Below, piece after piece: positions 22,485 to 34,048 of a stretch of DNA of 64,000 nucleotides. Every line of letters begins with the position of its first letter. The first letter of the stretch is position 1. The notes under the pieces are model-generated. The model was not told the DNA's origin. It worked only from the letters and a program-made list of their open reading frames with translations, and searched no databases. The position numbers and the translations under genes were made by a program. The stretch is from Dioscorea cayenensis subsp. rotundata (taxonomy: Eukaryota; Streptophyta; Magnoliopsida; Dioscoreales; Dioscoreaceae): NCBI RefSeq assembly GCF_009730915.1, contig NC_052475.1, positions 24,489,016 to 24,553,015 on the forward strand, given 5' to 3'.

Positions 22485-23665
22485 CTATTTTGGATCCATT
22501 TTGTTGATAGCTGAATAATTTGCTCTGTTCTATTGCCAGATCATTGGTTTTTATCAACCTTTTAAAAATAAATATATAAATCAAAATAATATGCTCCGTT
22601 TGGAATCTAACTCGCTGGCAGAAAATCTCTCTTATAATTTAATCCTTGATGCCTTGTACTTGGCAATAGAAACACAGAATTCTTTGTGAATTATGCAAAG
22701 TATTATAATTCAAGTGCTTGCAACCTGATCTCTGAAGTAAAGCAGCGATTAATTATAACCAAACTCTTTTTAAGCTATTAATATAACAAGCAACACAATA
22801 AAGCAAATGAACTTTTATCTTCAACGAAAATGAGGCTGTGGCGAATGACTTTTGTAATTAGTGGGTCTTGCTTTATGTCCCCAACCTTGTATTTTGTATT
22901 TCAGGAGCTATACTGATGATCGACTTTGCTATTATCTTTTACTTTACTCTTTGCTTGTGTTAGATTATGATATTTCCGGGAGGTGCAGGAGCCAAGTGGC
23001 ATGAGGGATTATGTTCTTTTTTGACTAGTTACGTCCTATTGGCTTTGTATTTGGACTTACATGTGGTTTTATTTTTTTAACTCTTTTACAATGTTTTTAT
23101 TTATTATTTATTTTTTTAAATAAATAAGTCACTCACCTTAAACAATATTGTGAGAGTTAGTTAATTCTTTAATGTCTCACTTGGTAAAGTAAAGAGTTAC
23201 AGTCCTTCTAATGGGAAGGTGGTTAACTACACATGAACGTTATATATTTTTATAAAAAAATAATTTATGATGAGAAAGTTAAGTCAATTGATAAATCAAT
23301 TGGATAACCCAATGGTATGATACCAAAGTGTAAAAGGGGGTCATTGGTTCAAATCCCTCCCCAGACAGTATTGTTTTTCGTACTATTCATATATTGTTCA
23401 CTCATGATTCTTATATTATTCTTATACTGTACATCCAGTTCTACTACTGTTTGGTACTATTTATATTCATAAAAAATGCATTTATCGTCTATTATTAAAA
23501 ATAAAAGTTTACTTAAAAAAATCATCAGATATTTAAATTTGAAAGCAATCCTAGATTATGTGAACAAAATGCACTGAGAAAATGCCATCAAGTGGTCATT
23601 TAGTACGCGTGACTTGGTAGTCATCAGACATAATTTTCAATGGGTCAATTGCAATATTAGCCACT
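22485..23665 (+). repeat. Copy 2 of the LRK10-like gene downstream flank and intergenic unit
   Basis: The stretch 22490-22790 ('ggatccattttgttgatagctgaataatttgctc' to 'ctgatctctgaagtaaagcagcg') is very close to 17505-17790 and 34375-34640. The tail at 23570-23665 ('gagaaaatgccatcaagtggtcat', 'gtagtcatcagacataattttc') matches 18535-18610. Kinase coding sequence is absent. Confidence 0.7.
23300..23370 (+). mobile_element. tRNA-derived SINE fragment
   Basis: An A-box-like 'ggataacccaatggta' (about 23302-23317) and a B-box 'ggttcaaatcc' (23346-23356) are spaced as in a tRNA, but no cloverleaf closes. A close relative lies at 36468-36540. This is most likely an RNA polymerase III-derived SINE. 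It is inserted in the LRK flank unit. Confidence 0.6.
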
Positions 23666-24030
23666 TGTTTATATAAAAAAAAGATAATAAATAAATTAAA
23701 TGTATTTCCTAATTTAAACAAAATATTCAAAATATTCAAATCTCAAGACCAGCCTAGAGCACCGATCTCAAGGCAGTCTGAAATACACAAATCTCAGGAT
23801 CAGCCGAGAGCACCGATCTCGAGGCGATCCAAAATATCCAAAATACACAAATCTCAGGACCAGTCGAGAGCACCGATCTCAAAATGGTCTAAAATACTCA
23901 AATCTCAGGATCAGCCGAGAGCACCGATCTCGAGGCGATCAGAAATATCCAAAATACACAAATCTTAAGACCAGCCTAGAACACCGACCTTAAGGCAGTC
24001 TGAAATACAAAAATCTCAGGATTGGCATGA
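23666..24030 (+). mobile_element. Truncated 5' LTR of a Tat/Retand-like element
   Basis: The start TGTTTATATAAAA and the next 360 bp match the 3' LTR start at 24799. It breaks off within a tandem repeat (units of roughly 58-66 bp, 'acaaatctcagga.cag.c.agagcaccgatctc') and joins directly to integrase coding sequence. The rest of the LTR, gag and most of pol are deleted. Confidence 0.7.
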
Positions 24031-24521
24031 AAGACTTCCTGAGATGCTATGGGCCTATCGTACCACATATAGGACCCCAACACAGTGCACACCATACTCT
24101 TTAGTATTTGGAACTGAAGCAGATCCCTACCTTGGAAATTCAAATACCCTCATTAAGGATGGCGTTGCAGAATGAAATATCAAATGAGGATAATGTTCGA
24201 CTTCGCCTAGATGAGTTAGACTCTCTTGATGAAAAAAGGATAGAAGTACAGCAAAATCTTGAAGTTTACAAAGCAAAAATGTCTCAAGCATATAATAAGC
24301 TGGCCAGGTTTCGTACATTTACGAAAGGAGAAATGGTTCTTGTCCTCAGAAGACCTATCATCACCAACAAGCGGGCTGGGGGCAAATTCAAAGCAAATTG
24401 GGAAGGTCCGTATGTCATGGAGATTGTCTATGAAGGAGGTGCATACCAACTTATTGATGACAAAGGAGAAAGACCCATGCCACCTATTAACGGTCGTTTT
24501 CTAAAGAAGTACTATGTATAA
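24028..24521 (+). pseudogene. Ty3/gypsy (Tat/Retand type) integrase C-terminal fragment
   Basis: The fragment starts with MLWAYRTTYRTPTQCTPYSL, the end of the integrase core. A frameshift near 24119 follows. The frame then continues to a stop at 24519-24521 through 'LDELDSLDEKRI', 'YNKLARFRTFTKGEMVLVLR' and the chromodomain-free end 'PPINGRFLKKYYV'. These phrases are diagnostic of the Tat clade. The N-terminal zinc finger, the DDE residues of the core, reverse transcriptase, RNase H and protease are missing, so the fragment cannot act. It lies between the truncated 5' LTR and the 3' LTR. Confidence 0.85.
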
Positions 24522-24798
24522 TGTAGAATGTTCGTCTATGACGGAACGTCTGGTCCCTTAAAATAAAATAAAAAAAAAGAGGTAGACCGGTCATGTACGA
24601 TTATGCGTACTTCCTGAGGCAAACATTAATATTTATGTACTTTTGTCTATAATGAAATACACGCCATGTTATCTTAAAGTTTCATTTTCATGAATCAAAA
24701 ATATGTTCGGCTATGACATATAAAAAGTTTTGAAGTTCCTACTTCTCTCACTCAATCTCACTAAAATTTCTTCGTGAGAGAAGTATGAAGGGGGCATT

Positions 24799-26190
24799 TG
24801 TTTATATAAAAAAATGATAATAAATAAATTAAATGTCTTTCCTAATTTAAACAAAATATCCAAAATACACAAATCTCAAGACCAGCCTGGAGCACCGACC
24901 TCAAGGCAGTCTGAAATACACAAATCTCAGGATCAGCCAAGAGCACCGATCCCGAGGCGATCCAAAATACACAAATCTCAGGACCAGTCGAGAGCACCGA
25001 TCTCGAGGCGATCCAAAATATCCAAAATGCACAAATCTCTCAATATCAGCCACAAATTTCAGGACTAGTCGAGGGGACAAATCTCTAGGTGATATAAATC
25101 CCAAAATCAATCATGAATACAAATCACGAGGCAAACATATATATATATATATAAATAATAATAAAATAAAAGAGATAAAATAAAATGAAATAAAAATAAA
25201 TCAAATCGTATAAAATATATATAAATTAAAAAAAATAAATTAGCTCAAAAAAAAGATATATATATATATATATATAATTAAAATAAATAACATCCGATAA
25301 TATATTAATTAATTAATTAATAAATAAGTAAATAGATAAATATATCAAATCAAATCAAAATTAAATTAGATAAAGATAATATATAATAAAATAATATAAA
25401 TGAAATCAGATAAAAAAATAATAAATAATAAATAATAAAATAATAATAATAATAATAATTTAAATTAAAATGAAATAAATCAAATAAAGTGATAAAGAAA
25501 TAATATATATATATAATAAAATATACATAAGAGATAAATAAATAAATAAAAATAATAATAAATAAATAAAAATAGTAAAAAAAAAAAATTCAAATACTAT
25601 ATATATAATAAAATAAATAAAATAAATCTAATTAGTGAAACATATAAATATATATATATATATAATATAATATTACAAAATAAAATATAAATATATATAT
25701 TAAATAATTTTCTTAACATATATATATATATATAATAATATATCATAATAATATACAATATATAATATAATGATAAATATATTAAAATTCTCCGTGTTGC
25801 ATCGTGGCCCCCCACGATCAGCCCGTTGTCTTCACAACCACCCATCATCCTCACGATCGTCCCACGTCCGCATACCGACCAGGCCTTTATAAAAGGACGG
25901 AGAGAAGAAAGAAAGAAGAAGAAGAAGAAGGAGGCGAAGAAAGAAGAAGAAGAAGGAGGCGAAGAAAGAAAGAAGACGAAGGAGAGGGAAGGAAAATCTG
26001 AAGAAGACGAAGAAGTCAAAGCATGAAGAAGAGCTTGAGAAGCCAGCGACCACGCAGCAACAGAGGATACCCCAGCGTCGCCATCTAAAGTCGTATTCAT
26101 CTGAAATGTTTCTCTGCTCGGCGTCGACGAGAAGAGCGATACCATCCTCTGAATTTTATCTGTGCTTGTATTTCAAGATGAAGGACTCCC
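24799..26190 (+). mobile_element. 3' LTR of the Tat/Retand-like element
   Basis: The LTR is preceded by the polypurine tract 'gagagaagtatgaaggggg' and begins TGTTTATATAAAA. It carries tandem units (24860-25090), then about 650 bp of almost pure A+T (25130-25790), then a GC-richer promoter part with 'ctttataaaaggacgg' near 25884 as a probable TATA box and a GAA-rich leader to about 26000. The right end is not certain: candidates lie near 26175-26190, and no matching target duplication was found. Confidence 0.6.
25130..25790. repeat. Extremely AT-rich low-complexity block
   Basis: About 650 bp consisting of 'aataaa' and (TA)n variants with very few G or C, inside the LTR between tandem units and promoter. 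Confidence 0.85.
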
Positions 26191-26334
26191 TTACTATAAT
26201 CAAGAACATTGTGACCTATGCAAAGAACAACAAGTACGCAGTCTAATCAAAGACAATCTTGCCATCTCCAGAAGCTTCATCAAATCAAAAGCCTTTCTTT
26301 GCTTCGTTGTCCTGCTAAAAAAATATGGATAGAA

Positions 26335-26645
26335 GAGGTGTGTAACGCCGGTGGCGGAGGAGATGATCGCGGAGCTGGAGAGGAATGGAGTGAGTTTCAC
26401 TGGGGCGGTGAGGTCGAAGACGAAAAAGGTGGGGAAACCGATGGTGGCATCGATGAGGATTGACATTCCGATGACAACGCCGAGCCAGATGATATCGGTG
26501 GTGACATCGGTGAGGATCTGATCAATGGGCATGCAAAGGCCGGAAGAAGATCCAGTGTGCCGAGAAGATGATCAGAGGAGCGTTTGTGGAGCTGTACAAG
26601 GGTTTAGGGCTACTCAAAACATTCAGCTCTTTGAATCTGGTGACA
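26335..26645 (+). pseudogene. PHO1-like phosphate exporter gene fragment (SPX region)
   Basis: Reading frames on the plus strand give 'VAEEMIAELERNGVSF', 'KPMVASMRIDIPMTTPSQMI' and, after frame breaks, '[20 protein letters not shown]' followed by [13 protein letters not shown]. In the PHO1 family these blocks occur in this order inside the SPX region (compare the known pattern KMIR.AFVE.YRGLGLLK.Y.SLNMVAF). At least one stop and one frameshift separate them, and the match ends abruptly after SLNLV. PHO1 proteins export phosphate; this scrap has no EXS domain and cannot do so. It lies next to an LTR, so capture by a retroelement is possible. The assignment rests on remembered family patterns. 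Confidence 0.6.
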
Positions 26646-29490
26646 TTGGGGCATCTCCCCATAGTTCAAGTCATCCTCCTGAGAAAGAAGGCCAGAATGA
26701 CAATACTCGCTGGGCACGAGGGCCAATGGTTGAATTCATGGATGGAGTTCGACTATTCCAGTAGACAATGATTCTACTGTTGCTTATGAGGAAAACAATA
26801 GGCTCGGAGCAAGATCGGAGGTAGTCGAATCAAATATTTCACAGACTTTAAACTTGAAGCAAGTTCGTTACAAGCGCTCACATATGAATTTGTTGTGGAA
26901 ACTCAAAAACACTAACTCATCGACCACTACTGAGCTCACTCGGAGAAAGAATGGCTGCAGAAGTCGACAAATTGAAGTCCGAGTGCTTGAAGCTCAAAGG
27001 TGAGGAAACTTGAAGCTGCACCTAGGGTTACTCTGCAAGATCGACAACTCGTTGTCTCATGAATTTCGGATCAAATGGCTCCAAGAATTATTGCTCATTG
27101 AAGGTCAAGTCAAGGAAATTCAAAAAGGCTTGCCTTGGTTACCATGAAAGCGAGTTTAATTTTTTTTTTTTATTTTGAAGTTCTCAACCGTCTTATGCAA
27201 AATCTTAAGCAAGGTATGATGGAGGCCATTTCGCTTAGATTGGTTGAAGACTTTCAGAATAATGGGATATCAGAGTCTACGTGCTTTGCAATCTGATTGC
27301 TCTATCCAATGTCAAACATTGGAAAGATCTTGTGGGTCTCATCATTCAGATGGCAGGTTATATAACTCAAGTGGTGGATCATCATCAATATATATATATA
27401 TATATATAATGGGTTCTTTTTGAATGTTCCGGGATCTGTGCATGATACTTATGCTGAAGTTACTCAAGAGAGTGGTAGTACCATGCAGTAGCCGTCTAAT
27501 ACAATCATTACCCTCATATTCACATTTATTCATGTGAATTAATCAAACAGTGATAAATATTTTAAAGCTTGAAATCAAGATTGACATGCATGGTTTGGGA
27601 TCAACTTTCATGTAAAAATAATGATAGTACTATTAAAAAAAAAGGTCTGTTATTTGGAGAAAGAAATGCAACCCAATATTATATAATCATGTATAAAGGG
27701 GGACCTATCACTTGCCATTGATGCAAGCATTGTTTGATTGTTTGAGGCTGTGAATTGAATTAAGAAACATGGGACCCACCACTGTCCATGTATGCATACA
27801 TACTCACGTGATATCCATTGATGAAACCCTATGATCTCCAATATATATATATATATATTGAAATGAATAAAAACCATGCAATGGATCTATGGTATGCATG
27901 CATACTCACATATATAAAATGAAATAAATAAATAAATAAATGATGAAAAATGAGAACATGGGCTTATGCTATGCATGCACTCACGGGAATTAAATTTGTT
28001 TTAAAAGGGCCGAGCCCACCATGGAGAAATATATATGAGAATAGTTTATATATATATATATATATATATGAATGCATGCAAGCACGTAAATCCCCACCAA
28101 ACCTTTGAAAAGCCTATTAATCAAAGAGTAAGAAAAGGAAGATGGATTTATGCATTGAGTGGTGATATGAGAATTTGACAGTTGGCTGCTTCTCACTAGT
28201 TGGAACATGCTTGTGAGTATCAAGAGCTCCATGTTCTTTCAGGAGGTTTCATGGGGAATCACAAGATACAACTAAAGTTTGAAGATTATCAATTTCAAAA
28301 TATATGAGATCCAAGTAAAGGGTTACATTACACTCAAAAGCTTTAATAGATCTCTTGGCCGTTTTGGTCAGTCCAAAAGCATAGAGGACTGCAAGAAGAT
28401 GATCAGGAGGCTTGATATTAATTAATGGAGATGGTGTTATAAGCTTTGAAGAGTTCAAGATTATGATGATTTAACAATCAATCAAGGAGATCACTTTAAG
28501 CAGTACATACATCATAGCTTTGTGCAATGATTTATTCATTACTGGAGTTGTTTAGTATTTTACCAGCTAGCTAGCTCTCCATAAAGATCAAGTACTAATG
28601 AAGTTTCAACCCAGCAAAGGATGATATAAACGACCTTGAAATAGCAAAAGTCAAAGCAATTGATGATGAAATTATGAGAATAAAATACCCATCCCGAAGC
28701 AGCTATACAAAAAAAAAAAATGTGTTCATTCTGAAGCAACAACAAGAATGCTCATCTTGTGGTGGTGGCAATTTTTATATATCTCAAGACAGCAACGCTG
28801 TGTGCAATGCAGTAACAAGGCATATACAGCAATATATAATATATATATAATATATATATATATACATACACATATATGTAACAGATATATAATTAAATTT
28901 ATAATTCGCAGTTTTCTTGCCTTTACTTGTACTTGAGCCCTTAATCGGAGGTTCCTAAGATTTCAGTTTAGGGTAATTAATAATAGAGGCTTGCCTCTAT
29001 TAGGAAAGGAAGAGCCTACACAAATAAAAATAAATAAAAGAAAATAACATTTGTGATTCGATATATCGTCTGGTGTCCTTTCACCGACACGACACTGGGG
29101 CGCGTATTTTCGATCCCACACCACTAAGTTACAAAAGTATCAATCAATCATCACTTTCTGGCATCTTGACTAATTAATTAGAAGGCAAAATTCCTATAGA
29201 AACTTCAGCAATGACTGACTCTTTATCTTGAAACAGGAACACACATACCGTTGGTTCAAATGTATTACGACAATTTTTTTCCTAGAAACTTCAGCAAAAA
29301 AATGACAGCTGGTGGATCATGATAGAATCATGACCATATAGCGCTAGCAAACAAGATGGATGTTTGGAAATTCCAAGTGCAACAACCATTAACAATAGTA
29401 TTCGATCACCACATAAACTTTTAACATCCAACATGAAGTTTCATGTAGCACAAGGATTAGGAAGGAAATTTTTTATCCAAATTACATGGA
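26645..29490. other. Intergenic DNA with unassigned coding-like scraps
   Basis: 26645-27160 contains broken frames such as 'HEFRIKWLQELLLIEGQ' (about 27060-27110), which may be LINE or retroelement remains; I cannot name the family. 27380-28900 is AT-rich with several (TA)n runs (27391-27408, 27840-27860, 28048-28069, 28836-28863) and no convincing gene. 29075-29140 ('gggatcgaaaatacgcg' on the minus strand) may be a decayed SINE B-box. 29150-29235 matches the LRK flank unit. Confidence 0.45.
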
Positions 29491-29498
29491 ATCATATG

Positions 29499-29506
29499 TA
29501 TAAATA
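29499..29506 (+). promoter_or_regulatory. Candidate TATA box of LRK10-like gene 1
   Basis: The sequence 'tataaata' lies about 165 bp upstream of the ATG at 29666. It is the only TATA-like element in the last 200 bp and predicts a start near 29530. Confidence 0.5.
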
Positions 29507-29665
29507 TAGCAGCCATGTTTGACCATTCATAATTTGTAGAAAATTTGGATGAACGTCTCTTAGGAAATAAGTGCCCAGGGACTGAGTGGTTAGCCAGTGC
29601 AGGGTAGCTTAAAAATCAGTGTCGTTTATTATAATAAGTGTTCCTTCATCCTGGATGATACAGCC

Positions 29666-32600
29666 ATGGCCTATGCTGCAGTAACTCTGCTTTCATTCTT
29701 CTTCATCTTCTCCCACATTCTTGCTTTTGTGCTCCACGTGACAGCTGAACGGTGTCCTTCTTCTTCTTGTGGAAATATCACCATTAAGCCCCCAGTGACT
29801 CTTAAAGACAGTCCTTCTAACTGCGTCAAACCTCGTCAACGGAAGTATGAACTCACCTGCGATAGCAGCAACCATGTCATTTTGAATCTATTCTCCTCTG
29901 ATTATTATGTCACCGACATCTTGTACTTTGGATACTATTACTTTGAAATGAAGGTTATTGATGTTGGCATGGCAAACCACAGCTGCAGGCTTCCACTTCA
30001 TTCTCTGCCAGCCAGCAAGTTTATGAGTCCTAATTTCCCTTATTACTTCCCATTATATAATGGTGACAAATGGGTTAGTTTTGTGAATTGCTCAAATGAG
30101 GTGAAGAACAACAACATGTACAAGCCTGTCCCTTGCTTTAAAAATACTGATAACAAGAGCTTCATCTACGTTATAGCCAGCAAAGAAGCATATAGAGTTG
30201 GTAACCTAGTCAGTTCCTGCAGCTTTCTTGCCATGACTGCCATGAGTTATGATGCTGCTACAAACGACTCAGGAACTGAAATATTTAAGCTTCTTGCCCA
30301 GGGGTTCACCCTTGGTGAGCCTGATTCTAGTCCCATGCCATTTTTATTAGAAATGTTTCTTGGCACTCTGGTAAATATAACCAGGCTTGTAATAGGTATG
30401 AATACAACATATTTGAGCATCATTTCACTGTTTCCTTTTACCAGTTCGTTAATATCTAGTCACATCGATATATATATATATATATATATTGAGAACGTTA
30501 GATAAATCACAAGTTCATAGAGAATGAGGAACTAAAATTTTCATTAATATCTACTCTCTGTTTGGCAGCACACACCCTGTTTGGAAGGTTTGTAGTTGCG
30601 CCTTTGATAATATGCGGGTTTTTGGCTTACAAGTTTCGCAAGATGATCGCATCTGTTGACAATGTAGAGAGGTTTTTGAGGATGCAAAAAGGTCTTGTAC
30701 CAACTCGGTACTCCTACACCGACCTAATAGCATTGACTAGCTGTCACGCTGAACACGAACTTTTATGGACCCGAGACACGACAAACGGCCGTACACTCTG
30801 AGGCCGAAACCAAGTAGGCATCAAGGCCTCAAATCCGATCCAAAAGCAGAGCGAAAAATCAAAGCTCGAGTGGATTGCGACAATATAAACCTATTCAAAT
30901 AAAACAAAGGCCCACAAAAAATGGACTTATTACAAGCTAAATAAAAGCGGCGATGGGCCCAACGATCCTTCTAAAGCTATCCGCCATCGACTCTACTCTT
31001 GATCCGAAAAAAATATCAACAAAATTTATGAGCACGGACTCGATGAAGCACCCACTAAAAAAATATTGGGATCATTTACACAAAAATCATGATTTATCAA
31101 AATGAGAAAATCGGAAACGGAATTATTTCAAAGTAAACAAAGATGTTAAAAGCGAGCATATAGGTCCCCCAAGCAACTATTGCCAAAACAAAATCACAAA
31201 ATTCATATGTTTACCCTCGGTGACCCGAGACAAAATTTAACAAAAGTCATATTTTTACCCTCGGTGATCCCGAGCCAAAATTATCAAAGGCCGTTATTCT
31301 TCACCGACGGAAAGCGGTGGGAAACTATAGTTTCTAGAACAAAATACGTGTCGACATGGTCAGTGTTTAACCCCCAGTGACAGGGTTATTGCAAAGTTAA
31401 TTGGGGACTAGTTTCTATGTCAAAATACGGCATACTCACAAAACGATGAACTAACAAAATTCAAAACAAGCAAAGTACAAGAATTTACAGTAACATGATC
31501 CCAATTTTGTCATATCAAAATACACCAGTTAATGGAATACAAACATGAACAGATAATAAATAAATAATTCAAACTATATATGTCAAAATAATCAGTAATT
31601 TTCTTTAAAAAATTCCAAAAGTTCACAAAACTTGAATTTTCAAGTATATACATATAATAGGATTTATATGTGGGATACTTACTTGATTAACGCCCAAAAA
31701 TACTCCCAAACCTTACACCTTTGGCATGTCCTATATTTGGGAAGAGATCCTATTAGCTTTAAATAACAAAATCGAGGCTAACAAGCAATAGTATATATAT
31801 ATATATATAAAGATTTTTAGAAGGGTACAAATGCAAAAATTTCAAACTATTATTCTACACCCCAAATATTGATTATTGTTAGGGTACAATAGTAATTACC
31901 CACTCTAAGACCCAAACCAATAATTCCAACATGATCAATGAGTACTAAAACCCTCAAAACTTCACTCACACTTTTCCAAATCACAAATTTAAAAATTCTG
32001 GGAATAATAGACACCTAACACTATGACATAGCCGAAATTCACATAATTTAGAATACTACTCAATTTATAACATTCAATTGAATCTCCAAGTATTTCTGCA
32101 AACTTATAATTCAGACATATACTTTTAAAATATGCATATCTCTTAACCTACAACTCCAAACTTAATGAAATTTTACTGACAATCAGACAACTCAAAAATG
32201 AACGACTTTCTTATTTTTCACCTTATCTAATTCAATCTCCCTGATCATCGAAATTGGCCATGATTCTTCAAGTTTTGTACAGAAGTATCATCCGAGACAA
32301 TTATACTAATAAGGCTATATCTCACGAACTACAGATGCATAAAATCTGAAAATTTGCAATTATTTAGATAACATAAAAATCTACAACTTTCATATTTTAC
32401 TCTCCTTCAAATTCTTCCTCTAAGATCTTTAAAATTGGAGAGGGATTTCTGTTATTGTCAAAAAACGAAAATCTGAAACCTATCAAACTAAAACAACTAG
32501 CAATTCCTTTCACATGGCGAAAGATTGTATCTCAATCAACTATACTTCAAATTACATCAAACATATCATGCAAGATCTCATCCTTGAGATGTGATTTAAT

Positions 32601-34048
32601 CCATAAAAACATCATGATCAAGATCCTAAGTGCACACATCAAAAGAGAAACAAAACTCCTTCAAACTACAAATTGGGAACAAACCCTAGAAACTCAACGG
32701 CTAAATCTAAAGTTTAAAGATGAATCACAAATAGGAACAAATTTTAGGGTTTCAAAAAGAAAGAAATCTAGAGTCAACCGGCATCAATAATAATTGCACA
32801 AAGCTTAAAGATCCTACCTTGAAAGAAGCAAAACAACTCTCGAGAAGAAGATCCACTTGTCCTTGCCGCCGGCACCACCATGAAATAAAGGAAAAGAGGG
32901 CTAGGGTTTTTTTTTTATATAAGAGATCGTGGCGGTGGAGCTGCAATCAGATCGTGATATTTGGTAACCGTAAGGATAAGAGCAAGGGTTTTAAAATCTT
33001 TTAAATCAATGGCTCTGATTGAAAAAGCTTGCATTGACGGCTAGGATCTAATTTAAGGGGTGGGGCTCACACTAGCCATTTTAAGGAGAAACTTGGGCAT
33101 GGGGGATATGGTTCCGTTTTCAAAGGCCGACTCCCAGGGAACCACCTTCTTGCTATCAAAATGTTGGGGCACTCCAAGGCCAATGGTGAAGATTTCATCA
33201 ATGAAGTCTCTACCATTGGTAGGATTCATCATGTCAATGTGGTGAGACTAATCGGTTTCTGCTCTGATGGTTCACATAGAGCCTTGGTATATGAGTACAT
33301 GGCTAATGGTTCGCTAGATAAGTTCATATTCTCTTCCAACAATGGCTTGAACCATAGATTCTCCTTGGAGAAACTAACTGAGATTGCTTTAGGAATTGCC
33401 AGGGGGATTGACTATCTACATCAAGGATGTGATATGCAGATACTTCATTTTGATATTAAGCCTCATAATATTCTCCTAGATCATAATTTCATGCCAAAAA
33501 TTTCTGATTTCGGCCTTGCAAAGCTATATCCAAGAGACTACAACTTTGTGACACTCAGTGTTGCACGAGGAACTATTGGATATATTGCTCTGGAGTTGAT
33601 TTCAAGGAGTTTTGGTCTTATCTCCCACAAGTCTGATGTTTATAGTTACGGCATGTTACTCTTGGAAATGGTTGGAGGGAGAAAGAATGCAGATCAGAGA
33701 GCAGAAAAAACAAGCCAATTTTATTATCCATCATGGATTTTTGATAAACTCAATAATCCAATTTATCATGATGCCCAAGAAATTGACACTGGTGTTGCAA
33801 AGCTTGTAATCAGTGATGCTGAGAAGAAGTTATGCATGATAGGTTTGTGGTGCATTCAAATGAGGGCTTCTGATAGGCCTTCGATGAGCAAAGTAATAGA
33901 GATGCTTGAAGGTGATGTTGATGACCTGCAAATGCCACCCAAACCTTTCTTTTCTGATCCGAGTCTAGCTGTTTTAAGCCTGCCATGCTCCAACATCTCA
34001 CAAGAAGAACTAAATACTAGTTCCGACAACATAGTTTGTTTAGTCTAA
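29666..34048 (+). pseudogene. LRK10-like receptor kinase gene 1, split by a solo LTR
   Basis: A rust-resistance-kinase-type receptor gene. Exon 1 (29666-30395) encodes a signal peptide (MAYAAVTLLSFFFIFSHILA) and a GUB_WAK-type ectodomain starting CPSSSCGNITIKPPVTLKD. Exon 2 begins at 30569 in matching phase and encodes a membrane segment (FVVAPLIICGFLAY) and the juxtamembrane region (LVPTRYSYTDLIALTS). A 2.33 kb LTR follows at codon 301, with its CTAGC duplication. Kinase coding resumes at 33077 in frame (EKLGHGGYGSVFKG, then AIK, HFDIKPHNILLD, DFGLAK) to the stop at 34048. Without the insert the gene would code for 624 aa. The APE motif reads ALE. Read-through would stop at 30801, giving a kinase-less receptor of about 320 aa. 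A relative is at 38731. Confidence 0.85.
30742..33071 (-). mobile_element. Solo LTR (2330 bp) inside LRK10-like gene 1
   Basis: The plus-strand ends are TGTCACGCTG and GGGGCTCACA, flanked by identical CTAGC copies (30737-30741 and 33072-33076). No internal domain is present. A TATA-like 'cttatataaaa' and a following leader with a splice-donor-like 'caaggtaggatc' read on the minus strand (about 32925-32805). The element therefore probably lies in minus orientation, starting TGTGAGCCCC. Confidence 0.8.

Noticed and set aside
23300..23370. Possible tRNA gene
   Set aside because: A- and B-box-like motifs are present, but the acceptor stem and anticodon arm do not close; a SINE is more likely.
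25597..26145. 182-codon minus-strand frame
   Set aside because: It is driven by the AT-rich block and the GAA-rich leader of the LTR; composition explains it.
26200..26532. 110-codon minus-strand frame with membrane-like residues
   Set aside because: It is antisense to the PHO1-like blocks, which explain the sequence better.
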